From NCBI RefSeq assembly GCF_000813745.1, contig NZ_JWLC01000001.1, positions 1 through 64,000 on the forward strand: 64,000 nucleotides of DNA. The letters are read 5' to 3'. Shown here in pieces: positions 8,206 through 17,234 of this stretch. The first letter of the stretch is position 1. Each line of letters starts with the position of its first letter. The position numbers were made by a program, and so were the translations under genes. The stretch is from Leisingera sp. ANG-M1 (GTDB taxonomy: Bacteria > Pseudomonadota > Alphaproteobacteria > Rhodobacterales > Rhodobacteraceae). The notes below the pieces were generated by a model. The model saw only the letters and a program-made list of their open reading frames with translations, was not told the origin of the DNA and searched no databases.

Positions 8206-8570
8206 TGTTCCGGATTACCAAGGAGTTCCATTTCTCGGCCTCGCATCAGCTGACGCACCTGCCGTCCGACCACCAATGCGCCCGGATGCACGGGCACAAC
8301 TACATCGTGGTTGTGGAACTGGCGGCCAAGGAACTGAACAGCGACGGTTTTGTGCGCGACTATCACGAGCTAAAGCCGCTGAAAGACTACATCGACGGCA
8401 CCTTTGACCACCGGCACCTGAACGACGTGCTGGACTGCCACTCGACCGCCGAAAACATGGCCAAGCATTTCTACGACTGGTGCCATGCGCGCTGGCCGGA
8501 AGTAACGGCTGTGAAAGTCTCGGAGACACCCAAAACCTGGGCGGAATACAGACCGGGTTTCGGGCCATGA
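8205..8570 (+). CDS. queD: 6-carboxy-5,6,7,8-tetrahydropterin synthase QueD
   Basis: A 121-aa QueD/PTPS-like protein making 6-carboxytetrahydropterin from dihydroneopterin triphosphate. The zinc ligands H14, H29 and H31 and the catalytic C25 are visible ([17 protein letters not shown]), as are the FDHRHLND and ETP motifs. The ATG at 8205 overlaps the queC stop; longer upstream readings run through queC in another frame and are not used. Confidence 0.96.
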   Translation: MFRITKEFHFSASHQLTHLPSDHQCARMHGHNYIVVVELAAKELNSDGFVRDYHELKPLKDYIDGTFDHRHLNDVLDCHSTAENMAKHFYDWCHARWPEVTAVKVSETPKTWAEYRPGFGP

Positions 8571-9274
8571 GCTTGCGCATCGCGGAAATCTTCGGCCCCA
8601 CGATCCAGGGCGAAGGCGCCCTGATCGGAGAGCCTACGGTGTTTGTGCGCGCGGGCGGCTGCGATTACCGCTGCTCCTGGTGCGACAGCATGCATGCGGT
8701 CGACAGCGCCTACCGCCACGACTGGGCAGTAATGGCGCCCGAGGAGGTCATTGGCGAGGTACGGCGTCTTTCGGGCGGCAAACCACTGACGGTGTCGATC
8801 TCCGGCGGCAACCCGGCAATCCAGGACTTTGCCCCGGTGATTGCCTACGGCAAGGCCGAGGGCTACCGCTTTGCCTGCGAGACCCAGGGCTCGGTCAGCA
8901 AGCCGTGGTTTGCGGATCTCGACACGCTGGTGCTGAGCCCGAAACCGCCCTCCAGCGGCGAGAAGGTGGACTGGAAAGCCTTCGACCAGTGCCTTGAGGC
9001 CGCCAAGGGCTGCGGCCAGGCGGTGATGAAGATCGTCATCTTTGACGACAAGGATTACGCCTGGGCCAAGGCCGCCGCCGAACGCCACCCAGAATTGCCG
9101 CTGTACCTGCAGCCGGGCAACCCGGAAGTGGACCCGGATTTGCCCGTCGACCTCAACCAAGCCACTGACCGGCTGCTGTGGCTCATCGAAAAAGTAACCG
9201 GCGACGGCTGGTTCACCCCCCGCGTCCTGCCCCAGCTGCATGTGCTGGTCTGGGGCAACAAACGCGGCGTCTGA
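8567..9274 (+). CDS. queE: 7-carboxy-7-deazaguanine synthase QueE
   Basis: A 235-aa radical SAM enzyme that rearranges carboxytetrahydropterin to 7-carboxy-7-deazaguanine. The cluster motif is C32-x3-C36-x2-C39 (CDYRCSWC), preceded by the family N-terminus [10 protein letters not shown]. The ATGA overlap with queD fixes the start and shows coupling. Confidence 0.96.
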   Translation: MSLRIAEIFGPTIQGEGALIGEPTVFVRAGGCDYRCSWCDSMHAVDSAYRHDWAVMAPEEVIGEVRRLSGGKPLTVSISGGNPAIQDFAPVIAYGKAEGYRFACETQGSVSKPWFADLDTLVLSPKPPSSGEKVDWKAFDQCLEAAKGCGQAVMKIVIFDDKDYAWAKAAAERHPELPLYLQPGNPEVDPDLPVDLNQATDRLLWLIEKVTGDGWFTPRVLPQLHVLVWGNKRGV

Positions 9275-9289
9275 AGATAGGAACCTGAC

Positions 9290-9754
9290 ATGTCTGACAG
9301 CATCTACAGCAACCTGAAGCAGCTGGGCGGCGACACCATCGTCCCGCAAAGCCCGGAACAGGCGGAACTGGAGCGGGTCCAGAACCCGCAAGCCGACGTG
9401 GCTTATAACGTGCGCTTCACCGCGCCTGAGTTCACTTCGCTCTGCCCGATGACCGGACAGCCGGACTTTGCGCATCTGGTGATCGACTATGTGCCGGGTG
9501 AATGGTTGGTCGAAAGCAAATCGCTGAAGCTGTTCTTCACTTCCTTCCGCAACCACGGCGCCTTCCACGAGGATTGCACCGTCTCCATTGCCCGCCGCTT
9601 GGCGGACTTCCTGGAACCGCAATGGCTGCGCATCGGCGGCTACTGGTACCCGCGCGGCGGCATTCCGATTGACGTGTTCTGGCAGACCGGCCCGATGCCC
9701 GAGGGCGTCTGGATCCCTGACCAAGGCGTGCCGCCTTACCGCGGCCGCGGCTGA
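9290..9754 (+). CDS. queF: NADPH-dependent preQ0 reductase QueF
   Basis: A 154-aa type I (unimodular) QueF that reduces the nitrile of preQ0 to the amine of preQ1. The catalytic Cys52 lies in [11 protein letters not shown], and the QueF motif [16 protein letters not shown] with Glu75 follows. It completes the route from GTP-derived pterin to preQ1 within the operon, which is then closed by a terminator. Confidence 0.96.
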   Translation: MSDSIYSNLKQLGGDTIVPQSPEQAELERVQNPQADVAYNVRFTAPEFTSLCPMTGQPDFAHLVIDYVPGEWLVESKSLKLFFTSFRNHGAFHEDCTVSIARRLADFLEPQWLRIGGYWYPRGGIPIDVFWQTGPMPEGVWIPDQGVPPYRGRG

Positions 9755-9783
9755 CGGAATACGCTCCCGGCCTTAGAAATCAG

Positions 9784-9815
9784 CACCCTGGCAGCCCACC
9801 TGCCGGGGTGTTTTC
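9784..9815 (+). terminator. Rho-independent terminator after queF
   Basis: CACCCTGGCAG (9784-9794) pairs with CTGCCGGGGTG (9800-9810), one G-U wobble, loop of five, followed by TTTTC. It lies 29 bp after the queF stop and is the natural end of the que operon. Confidence 0.85.
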
Positions 9816-9992
9816 ATTTCAGAACAGCCTGTTATCCCGATTTGCACTCACTGTGCAAACAACCGAAAATGTTTGAAACTCAACCAGCATACCGCAAAAG
9901 TAGTTAAGATTTTAGATAAATCACACTCTTTGGCGGCACCGGTAAGAATTTCCGGCTATCCGGAAGTGGGACTAATGCGACGGGGGATCTGA

Positions 9993-10679
9993 ATGAACTT
10001 TCTGGATTTGGGAAAAACACTTGCGGGGCATCTGCAAACGCTTTCGCAAGCCGGCCTCCAGGTTGAAATGTTCACAGATTTCGAGAAGGTGCCCGAGACC
10101 GCTGCCCAAACCGGCCGCCAGTTCCAGATGCCCGGTTTTGCCATTGAACGTGCTGACCACACCCGCAACTCTGCCTTCTGGCTGTTTCTAAAGGACGATG
10201 GCAGTTATATCGGCGGCGCCGCGGCGATGCTGCAGGACCTTGGGCGCGAGACTTTGGCCGACTATCTGCTGCGCACCTCCCGCCATCACTTCCCGAATGG
10301 CGCCGGAGGCGGCGTGGAGAGCGTGGCCGAGCCTTTGGCGCGCGAAGTCAGCGGACGCCTGGCCTATATCGGGGAGCTGAATTTCCTGCCCGGCTACCGC
10401 GGCAAGCGGGCCGAGCGGCTGGAGCCCTTTATGCGGATCTTCCAGGTCCTGGCGATCCAGAAATGGGATGTGGACTGGATCTACGCTTTTATCCCCGACC
10501 GCCACATGCAGGCGCGCCTGGACCTGGTCTACGGCTTCAGCCGCGCCATTCCGCGGGCGCAGAAATGGCGCGACCCGGAGCCGGAAGTGCGCAGCAGCAG
10601 CGAATGGTTTGTCGGCTCCTCCCGGCTGGAGATGGAGCACATGCTGCAGAGCGATTTAGCCAAATTTGATATCCTGTGA
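9993..10679 (+). CDS. unrecognised 228-aa cytosolic protein
   Basis: I do not recognise the family. The protein is soluble and mixed alpha/beta, with a central AMLQDLGRETLADYLL segment and an ELNFLPGYRGKRAERLEPFMR stretch that faintly recalls an acyltransferase acceptor loop, though no clear motif supports that. An AT-rich 200-bp leader precedes it. Its 3' end overlaps the convergent XRE-type gene by 24 bp. Confidence 0.75.
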   Translation: MNFLDLGKTLAGHLQTLSQAGLQVEMFTDFEKVPETAAQTGRQFQMPGFAIERADHTRNSAFWLFLKDDGSYIGGAAAMLQDLGRETLADYLLRTSRHHFPNGAGGGVESVAEPLAREVSGRLAYIGELNFLPGYRGKRAERLEPFMRIFQVLAIQKWDVDWIYAFIPDRHMQARLDLVYGFSRAIPRAQKWRDPEPEVRSSSEWFVGSSRLEMEHMLQSDLAKFDIL

Positions 10680-11387
10680 GAAATTGACCACCAGGAGCTT
10701 TCCGCCCGGCAGGTAGACCGGCGCCAGAACCCTCCGGTACTGGCGGGTGAAGCGGCGCCCGTTCAAGAGCTTCACGTCGATTGAGGGATGGGTGATAACC
10801 GGCTCGCCCCGGCTGATCGCCTCGCTGTGGGCCATCACCAGGTCGGCATTCAGTTTCTCGCTGAATCCGTTCAGAGTATCCCGCAACTGGCCGCTGTCCG
10901 AAACTTCAAAGCAAATCGAAGCAAGGCTCGCCGGTCCGGACCGGATCGGCTGAATGCGGTTCTTCTCCGGGTCCGGCGGCTCAAACGTATCCACATGCTG
11001 CTGCAGCCTGTCGAAGCCCTCCAAGCGGCCGCTGTTGGCAAACCACCAGTCCAGGAAATCCTGCAGCGAGACATCGCAGCCCCGGTACTGCCGCGTCCGC
11101 GCCGCGGCCTGCATCCGAGCGTTCAGGATCTCGAAGGCTTTGCGCTCTTCCTCCTCCGCGCGCTGGTCCGGAAGAAGCCCTAAACCGGCAGTGTCTGACG
11201 AGAAATAATGAAACGACACCCCGAGCCCGCGCGCCAGCGCATCCAGTGTGGTCCAGCCAATCTCGCGCTGGTGTTTCAATGCGCTGTTGAAAGTGCCGTA
11301 GGGAATGCCGCATTTCAGCGCCGCCTGCCGGTGGGACAGGTTCATATCCGCCAGCAAAGCGGAAATCTTTTCGTGAATAAGCGCCAT
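10656..11387 (-). CDS. XRE-type helix-turn-helix regulator with sensory-like C-terminus
   Basis: A 243-aa protein with an N-terminal Cro/CI-type helix-turn-helix (MNLSHRQAALKCGIPYGTFNSALK, residues about 15-40) and a long C-terminal part (about residues 100-240) that may be a PAS-like sensor domain. The C-terminal wording (LNGRRFTRQYRRVLAPVYLPGGKLLVVNF) resembles the PAS-like domains of roseobacter regulators. Its 3' end overlaps the unknown gene ahead, and the two may be functionally linked. Confidence 0.8.
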   Translation of the reverse strand: MALIHEKISALLADMNLSHRQAALKCGIPYGTFNSALKHQREIGWTTLDALARGLGVSFHYFSSDTAGLGLLPDQRAEEEERKAFEILNARMQAAARTRQYRGCDVSLQDFLDWWFANSGRLEGFDRLQQHVDTFEPPDPEKNRIQPIRSGPASLASICFEVSDSGQLRDTLNGFSEKLNADLVMAHSEAISRGEPVITHPSIDVKLLNGRRFTRQYRRVLAPVYLPGGKLLVVNFSQDIKFG

Positions 11388-11611
11388 ACCTCAAGGATCT
11401 TTCACAATCTGCAAAACATCTTGCACAAAATTACCGCAACAGCAATGCAATCCTTGCGTGATATTGCTAGATTGGAAACAAGTAATACGGCTGGCCTGTC
11501 CAGGCCAATAGGACGCCTGGCTGCAACACCTTAAGCATACAGGCAAGTTTCTGTTGCCGCAGCAGAGGCTGCCGCCCTAGGCTTGCCAGGCATTGCCCGG
11601 GAGATTTGACT

Positions 11612-11857
11612 TTGAGCGACACCATCATCTATTTCGACGGATGCACGACATTCGGCAATGCCGCCGGGACCGTTCAAGTTGAACTGCAGGCAAACATGCT
11701 CGATCCGGTGCCCAGCGGCGGCGTCGAAGTCAGAAGCGAAGTGACGGCCCGCCTCAGATGCAGCAGCGCTGCGGCCCGGCAATTGATCGAAGCCTTGCAA
11801 CGCGCCGTCGCCATGGCAGAAGACCCTGGTTCCGGTTCAAGCCCTGCCAAAAACTGA
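11612..11857 (+). CDS. small conserved protein, paralogue of the gene at 53,054
   Basis: An 81-aa protein of unknown role beginning LSDTIIYFDGCTTFG. It is closely related in both protein and DNA to the phage-borne gene at 53,054-53,299. Alignment with that copy, which starts at ATG, places this start at the TTG at 11,612, with TTG at 11,606 as an alternative. The gene lies just outside the attachment scar and may be left from an earlier related element. Confidence 0.7.
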   Translation: MSDTIIYFDGCTTFGNAAGTVQVELQANMLDPVPSGGVEVRSEVTARLRCSSAAARQLIEALQRAVAMAEDPGSGSSPAKN

Positions 11858-11925
11858 CCTCCTTGCGGAGGAAATCCGCACAAGCCCTGTTCCTCCGTGC
11901 TCCAGATGCAGGCCGGGCTGCTGAT

Positions 11926-11999
11926 TTCCCCGTCTCTAACGTGGCAAACGGCGCGGTAAAGGCCGGCGTCAATCTGACCAGCAGGCACACAGCTGCCCA
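11926..11999 (-). pseudogene. remnant of a thermonuclease-like gene
   Basis: This strand encodes a fragment reading SCVPAGQIDAGLYRAVCHVRDG, which matches SCVPAEQVDADLYGAVSHVRDG of the intact nuclease-like gene at 12,560-13,012 at about 17 of 22 positions. The similarity stops abruptly on both sides. It is a duplicate reduced to a fragment, on the host side of the tRNA scar. Confidence 0.65.
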
Positions 12000-12060
12000 A
12001 TGAGTACCACTCCCCGAAAAACTGGAATGGGACACTCTGGAGATTTCTCTTTGAAATCAA

Positions 12061-12114
12061 TGGTGCGGACGGCGGGACTCGAACCCGCACGGCCATAAGG
12101 CCAGGAGATTTTAA
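12061..12114 (-). other. 3' half of tRNA-Leu(UAA): probable left attachment site
   Basis: Read on the minus strand, the sequence runs from an anticodon-loop-like TTAAAATCTC through a variable arm (CTGGCC-TTAT-GGCC) and T-arm (GTGCGGGTTCGAGTCCCGC) to the acceptor end CGTCCGCACCA. The matching 5' half (expected GCGGACG and a D-arm) is absent from the next 60 bases. A tRNA 3' half alone is the classic scar of integrase-mediated insertion. The orientation places the element to the right, with the intact tRNA beyond 64,000. Confidence 0.8.
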
Positions 12115-12221
12115 GTTATAGTTGAAACCTTTAGTTTCAGCGTCTTGCAAGATTTTACTCCCACAGACAAAGCAGGAACAAAGGGTGAAGGTGGGAGCAG
12201 GTTTTCCGAGCCGAGTTGCAG

Positions 12222-12521
12222 TTAGTGCCCCAACCCTGCCCGGGTCTTTTCCGGCCTTGTCGGCAGCTTTTCGGGCGCCGGCACATCGTGCCTCTCCAGC
12301 CACTCCTTCATGCCCAGCCATCTGTCTTGCGGCTTTGGTGGCCAGCGCCATTGATCCTGCTCAGACATGCTGCGCTCCAGTCCCTGCCACCACCCAAGCT
12401 TGAGGCGCAGTCCATGGCTTTTGGCCCAGGCGCGAAACGGCGCAGCCCAGGCGTCTTGATTGGCGGCTTCAATCGCCTGCCGGAGGTCTTCGGGGATCGT
12501 GAAAGGCCATTCTCTCATCAT
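12222..12521 (-). CDS. unrecognised 99-aa protein
   Basis: A tryptophan-rich, soluble 99-aa protein starting MMREWPFTIPEDLRQAIEA. I do not know the family. It lies between the tRNA scar and the nuclease-like gene and is transcribed in the same direction as that gene, 38 bp downstream of it, so the two may form a small operon. Composition matches the phage genes. Confidence 0.55.
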   Translation of the reverse strand: MMREWPFTIPEDLRQAIEAANQDAWAAPFRAWAKSHGLRLKLGWWQGLERSMSEQDQWRWPPKPQDRWLGMKEWLERHDVPAPEKLPTRPEKTRAGLGH

Positions 12522-12559
12522 GAGAACATACGTAGAACAAAGGGACGGCCGGAGGAAAG

Positions 12560-13012
12560 CTAAGTTTTGCAGTAGCCCGGCATGCGCCCCTTGAATGGCC
12601 CAGAAGCCTGCTGAACTTCTGAATAGGCGCCGGCCTGGTCATATCGTGCGCACCGTCCGCATTGCCGTTGCTCAATCAGCACTGCGCCAATATCGCGCCC
12701 ATCCGGCAGCCGGCAGCGGCCGACCTCCCGGTCATAGGTCTTCTCCCCTGTCAAATCGCAGGCGACAGCTTTTCCGCGCACAAGGGCAGAGACGGCGCGT
12801 TTGGCGCTCTCCCCTAACTCAGTCCCGCGCTCATCGCAGGTGAGCCCCTGTAGGCGCACAGGAACGCCGCTCACCTCGATTGTATCACCGTCCCTTACGT
12901 GGCTGACGGCGCCGTAAAGGTCGGCGTCGACCTGTTCAGCTGGCACACAACTGTGTAACGCCAGCCCAACCAGTGCAAAGAGAGATCGAATAGAGAGAGC
13001 TGTTCGTATCAT
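12560..13012 (-). CDS. exported thermonuclease-like (SNase fold) protein
   Basis: A 150-aa protein with an N-terminal signal sequence (residues about 5-22, ending at a Cys, possibly a lipoprotein) and an SNase-like core: VRDGDTIEV, VRLQGLTCDERGTELGESAKR, then DRxVGRCRLPDG-type residues. The usual R-L-x-G-I-D-A-P-E motif is altered to RLQGLTCDE, so activity is uncertain. It would act in the periplasm or outside. A fragment of a second copy lies at 11,926-11,999. Confidence 0.8.
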   Translation of the reverse strand: MIRTALSIRSLFALVGLALHSCVPAEQVDADLYGAVSHVRDGDTIEVSGVPVRLQGLTCDERGTELGESAKRAVSALVRGKAVACDLTGEKTYDREVGRCRLPDGRDIGAVLIEQRQCGRCARYDQAGAYSEVQQASGPFKGRMPGYCKT

Positions 13013-13413
13013 AGGGTCAGGATAAATCCGGCAAGTTAAGATCCGGGGTTTAGCTCAGGCGGCTGTTTGCGAATACTCACCTGGCCGTCACCCCCCCCTT
13101 CAAACACAATCGCACACTTTCTGGCTGTCCCATTCCATTCAACGCTGGAATTCAAGCACTCCCTAAAACGTCGGCAACTCCAACTTTAAAACGCAAAAGA
13201 CAGCGAACCAAAGAAACGTTCCCAAGCCGGTCTAAGGTTTTCCACCCACAACTAAAAAACGACGATAAGACAGTTAAAATACTCACTTAATACCCCCACA
13301 ATTCAATCCACATTTACCACCGCAAACTCTCCTTATGCGGTATACTTTTTTAACAGAATACCCCCAGGATCAAAAACAGAACATATCATGAACATTTTCG
13401 GTGGGTAGTTATC
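13013..13413. other. 400-bp AT-rich leader of the RTX glycoside hydrolase gene
   Basis: There is no convincing gene here. The stretch is much more AT-rich than the surroundings and runs into the RTX gene, so it probably holds its promoter. I see no clear symmetric operator. An isolated GGTTTAGCTCAG near 13,050 is not part of a tRNA. Confidence 0.5.
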
Positions 13414-15762
13414 ATGGCAATCTTCAAAGTCTACGATCAAACAGGTGCTAGCGTACCTGAAACGGTTACTGAAGACCATTTTGGCGTCAACATGGTCACA
13501 ATCTATGACGAAGAGTTCGGGGACCCATCCTCGGGCCTACCTGATCTCGTCGGGGAACTTGGCGTCACAAACCTCCGTTTTCCTGGTGGTGCCGCGACCG
13601 AGTATTACTTCGACATGACCAACCCCAATGCAGAGCGGTCTCATTTCAACCCAGAGCAAACCTTGTTGCCAATGGACAAGATGTTCGAACAAGCTGGCAA
13701 CCTCGGCGTGTCGGTCTCGATAGTCGTACCTACGAGAACTGCTTTTTCCCAAGGGGCAAAAGAGGCTATGATTTCAGGGGATTACGGCTCCAGAAGTGAA
13801 ATCAGCGCCGACTATCTTAGGGACTTGAATTCCTACCTGAGTGACGCTGTTCGGGAAGCTCAAAGTCATGGTGTGCGCCTCTCCGCGATTGAACTAGGCA
13901 ACGAGTTTTGGGGCTCAGGGGAGATGACCGCCATCGAGTATGGGCTCTTGGTCGCCAAACTTCTTCCTCACATCAACAGCTTCTTTGAGGATGCCGGTTT
14001 GAGTACTCCAGACCTGATCGTTCAAGGAACCTCTGCAGCATCTGTGGTTTTCTCCCCAAACCAAGACACAGTTGCGTACATTGACCCGGACGAGGAGCTT
14101 TTCCCAATTCACTCTCAAGGGCAGATCGAGAACGAGTTCAACGGGGTTCCCCCCAGCAACTGGATTAAGGTGGAGATCCCTGGCCAAGGTCCGGCCTACC
14201 ATCAGGTGCGCGATCTTGTGTCCCAGATAAACGACGTTCCAGGTTCAGCTGATCTGGTCTCCGGAATCGTGCACCACCATTACGTCAGAGAGGGATTGTC
14301 GGCCGTTGATGATGCGAACGCCTTTATGTTCAGCCAGTACAATCGTTTTGAGAGCTATCTGGATAGGTCCTCAGACCTGCCCGCCCTAGACTTTCACGTC
14401 ACCGAATGGAACGCGAACGTCTACGGTGAAAATGCCCGCGGGCTGGAGCACGCGGCAATGATGGTTGAAATGTTCTACGAACAGGTCACCCATGGAATAG
14501 ATACTTCTCAAATTTGGCCTCTGACATTCGACAGGACGCAAGTTATCACTCTGTCTGACTTAAAGATGGAGGAATTGACCATTGCCGGCGAGACATATTC
14601 TCTGATGCGTGAGCATCTTGTCGGCACGAAACCCATTCTCGACTGGTCGTATGAAGGGAAAGTGGACATCCACGGGTTCACGGACGATGAGAATTTCGTT
14701 TTCATCGCTTCCGAGAGAAGCGGTTTCTCGCAAAGCGACACAGGGCTCAATTTATCGCAGTTTGTCGGTGACGATCTCTATTTCGTCAAAACCACAACTT
14801 TGTCCGACGGTGGGAAAGGCGGCGCAGACCATAGGGCCTCTCCAGTTGTGAGTCATGAGGAAAGCAAAACCATGGATGATGGCACCATCATGCTTGATCT
14901 TGATCCTTGGAGCTTGGCTTTCATTGAGTTCACAAAAATCGGAGACGGCAATGACACCGTCGACGGAAGCGGAAACAAGGACGTGATCCACGGTCTCAAT
15001 GGAGATGACCTCTTTCAAGGTCACTCGGAAAGTGACAGGCTTTACGGCGACGGGGGCAATGATACGCTCTACGGCGGGCAAGGCCATGATTACCTTGAAG
15101 GCGGAACCGGCAACGATCGGCTGCTCGGGGGCTACGGTCGAGACGAAATTTCCGGAGACAGTGGCAACGACACAATCAAGGGGGGCGCCTGGCACGATAC
15201 ACTTTCTGGATCGAGTGGCCGCGATAAGATCTTCGGCGATTCAGGGCGCGATGAGATCTATGGCGGGAGTTCCAATGACACCGTTTTCGGCGGGACGTGG
15301 AACGACACTATCTGGGGTGGTTCCGGCCGGGACAGGCTCTATGGAGGCGACGGCCGGGATAAAGTCTTCGGCGGGAATGGCAACGACCGCATCTATGGTG
15401 GGGATTCTAACGACACCGTTAAAGGCGGCTATGGCGACGACACTATTTATGGAGGCGAGGGGTCCGACTACATCCAAGATGGCGGTGGTCAGGACGTGCT
15501 GAAAGGCGGTGTCGGTGCCGATCACTTTGTCTTCGTGAAGGATCAGGAGACTGACCGAATTCTTGATTTTGAAGTGGGCATTGACCTTCTGGATCTCCGG
15601 AAGTGGCAGGTTGATCAGGCTAGCGACTTGATCTTCTCGGAATCTACATCGGGCGGGAAAGTAACGGTCTCTATCGAATATGAAGGTGACCACCTAATCA
15701 TAGACGATGTGACCGAAGCCCAGTTGGTCGAGGTGCTCCAAAACGGCACTCTTTTGATCTAG
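13414..15762 (+). CDS. secreted clan-A-type glycoside hydrolase with C-terminal RTX repeats
   Basis: A 782-aa protein in two parts. Residues 1-500 look like a clan GH-A TIM barrel: FGVNM near the start, the acid/base in ELGNE (Glu164) and the nucleophile in HVTEWN (Glu331), as in the GH39/GH51/GH79 group. Residues about 510-705 are calcium-binding RTX nonapeptides (GGxGxDxxx) followed by a short C-terminal domain, and there is no N-terminal signal. This is the form exported by type I secretion. The substrate is unknown. The gene is phage cargo and has its own terminator. Confidence 0.85.
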   Translation: MAIFKVYDQTGASVPETVTEDHFGVNMVTIYDEEFGDPSSGLPDLVGELGVTNLRFPGGAATEYYFDMTNPNAERSHFNPEQTLLPMDKMFEQAGNLGVSVSIVVPTRTAFSQGAKEAMISGDYGSRSEISADYLRDLNSYLSDAVREAQSHGVRLSAIELGNEFWGSGEMTAIEYGLLVAKLLPHINSFFEDAGLSTPDLIVQGTSAASVVFSPNQDTVAYIDPDEELFPIHSQGQIENEFNGVPPSNWIKVEIPGQGPAYHQVRDLVSQINDVPGSADLVSGIVHHHYVREGLSAVDDANAFMFSQYNRFESYLDRSSDLPALDFHVTEWNANVYGENARGLEHAAMMVEMFYEQVTHGIDTSQIWPLTFDRTQVITLSDLKMEELTIAGETYSLMREHLVGTKPILDWSYEGKVDIHGFTDDENFVFIASERSGFSQSDTGLNLSQFVGDDLYFVKTTTLSDGGKGGADHRASPVVSHEESKTMDDGTIMLDLDPWSLAFIEFTKIGDGNDTVDGSGNKDVIHGLNGDDLFQGHSESDRLYGDGGNDTLYGGQGHDYLEGGTGNDRLLGGYGRDEISGDSGNDTIKGGAWHDTLSGSSGRDKIFGDSGRDEIYGGSSNDTVFGGTWNDTIWGGSGRDRLYGGDGRDKVFGGNGNDRIYGGDSNDTVKGGYGDDTIYGGEGSDYIQDGGGQDVLKGGVGADHFVFVKDQETDRILDFEVGIDLLDLRKWQVDQASDLIFSESTSGGKVTVSIEYEGDHLIIDDVTEAQLVEVLQNGTLLI

Positions 15763-15844
15763 GGCCACAACTCCGAGGGTCTGCCATCATTACGGACCTT
15801 CGGAGCTGTACAAGCCTCAAAGGACGAGGCGCTCGATACTATGG

Positions 15845-15875
15845 ACAAGGGGTTCTAAGATCCCCTTGTTTTGTT
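15845..15875 (+). terminator. Rho-independent terminator after the RTX hydrolase
   Basis: ACAAGGGG (15,845-15,852) pairs perfectly with CCCCTTGT (15,862-15,869) around a nine-base loop and is followed by TTTGTT. A weaker inverted repeat (CTCCGAGGGTC/GGACCTTCGGAG) lies at about 15,770-15,803. Confidence 0.8.
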
Positions 15876-16073
15876 CACGTTCAAACTCACCTCATGGCCA
15901 TTAAATCTTGATAAAACTCACACACCCAACCTATATTTCGCGGCTACTTTTGACGAGACACAAGGGGTAGTTGGTTCATACAGTCACCCTTCCATTCCGT
16001 TGACACTTTGTTAACCAGCCTTTCTGCACCATCAGATCCATACTCCCGCAGAAAATACCTTCAGGAGAATGCA

Positions 16074-16565
16074 ATGGGCTATTCAGTGCACCCAAGGTTC
16101 AGCCCCGGTGGAAGGTCATACAGCTTTCAAGAAGTCCAATGCCTCTTGAAGGTTTCCAGCTCTGTCTTGCACGATCTTGTCGCGAGGAACATTGCAGGAT
16201 GCAACTTTACAGCGGGCTACTTGGAACCGCAGCTTTTGCTATTTCATTCTGATTTGGACATTTTGGCCGCCCATTTGTATTTTGCAGTTCCCCCGCAAAA
16301 AGAGCCGCCCTACTCTAGGCAGCTTTTATCAATTGCATCAGTGGATGCACTCGACAAATCCGGCATTTTAAGAGAGAACCATGCCCCGAACGAGACGGAG
16401 TTTGAAGAAGTCATCTCTACGAATGACGTCTTAACCGCATTAGGGTTTATAGAATACGCGCCCGAAATTTCCGAGCAAGCTCATGGATTTTGGCAGATCC
16501 TTACAGGTAGTCAAAATGGGCTTCCAGGAGTTGACTGGGCTACAAGACAGACATTCATCCACTAG
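16074..16565 (+). CDS. unrecognised 163-aa protein, possible helix-turn-helix N-terminus
   Basis: The ATG at 16,074 has an AGGAG ribosome site. The segment SYSFQEVQCLLKVSSSVLHDLVARN (residues about 16-40) resembles a MerR/excisionase-like recognition region, but the rest is not recognised. Base composition is lower in GC than in the core phage genes, suggesting separate origin. The 280 bp after it contain degraded-looking short frames only. Confidence 0.55.
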   Translation: MGYSVHPRFSPGGRSYSFQEVQCLLKVSSSVLHDLVARNIAGCNFTAGYLEPQLLLFHSDLDILAAHLYFAVPPQKEPPYSRQLLSIASVDALDKSGILRENHAPNETEFEEVISTNDVLTALGFIEYAPEISEQAHGFWQILTGSQNGLPGVDWATRQTFIH

Positions 16566-16850
16566 CGCCTTCCACAAATCATCGAGTTTTTGCATAATAG
16601 CAGAGGGCTACCAAATTGCAGCCTTCCAGACTTGATGCTTCACAGCCGCAGGCCACTCCCGTCAACATTTTCACGCTTGATCAACAAAGGGGGCCGGTTT
16701 TCGAAAACTCTGATGTCCTTCAGCCAGCCACTCAGGACCCACTACCTCCGCTCCTGTATGTCTCGCCGAAGAAGCAGCGCCGCCTAGCGGGACGCTGCCT
16801 TTAGAAGACTCGATCACCGAGTTCAGGTATCAATTTTCTGCTAGCGTCAA

Positions 16851-17234
16851 TTAGTCGTCTTCAGCAGATGTGCCCGCTGTTGGGAAGTCGACCACTTCGC
16901 ATTCCAAGTCCTTGAGGGGAGTAGTTTTACACCCGTTTTCTTCGAGGAAGTTTCTGACCTCAGCGTCCTCCGGCTGAACAACGACATACCCCTCGTCCGT
17001 CAGAAATTTCATAACTCCAGCGAACATATCGTTGTCCAGGCTCTCGAAAAAGGCCTCTATTTGCTTCTCGTCGGCAGGTTCGTCGAAAGAGGGGTCCTCT
17101 TCATCCTCAGGCTGGTCTTCAAAAGGAATGCGTGCCTTGACCTGTTTCCACTTGTCCACAAAATCTGGATCTGGCGTCTTGGTTGTTACCCCCAAAGAGT
17201 TGGGTCCGATGTAGTAACGAATTATTGGACACAT
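16851..17234 (-). CDS. acidic 127-aa protein of unknown function
   Basis: The ATG at 17,234 has an AGGAG ribosome site, so the upstream in-frame extension is dropped. The protein is strongly acidic (EDQPEDEEDPSFDEPADEK), soluble, with a C-terminal half TDEGYVVVQPEDAEVRNFLEENG. I do not recognise it. It is isolated cargo between the RTX gene and the tail genes. Confidence 0.6.
   Translation of the reverse strand: MCPIIRYYIGPNSLGVTTKTPDPDFVDKWKQVKARIPFEDQPEDEEDPSFDEPADEKQIEAFFESLDNDMFAGVMKFLTDEGYVVVQPEDAEVRNFLEENGCKTTPLKDLECEVVDFPTAGTSAEDD

Noticed and set aside
12061-12150. A complete tRNA-Leu or tmRNA gene.
   Set aside because: Only the 3' half is present; the 5' strand of the acceptor stem and the D-arm are missing.
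13045-13075. GGTTTAGCTCAGGCGG resembles the 5' end of a tRNA.
   Set aside because: No matching acceptor strand or anticodon stem follows.
14940-15520. DNA repeats in the RTX region could be a satellite or recombination array.
   Set aside because: They are fully explained by the encoded nonapeptide repeats.
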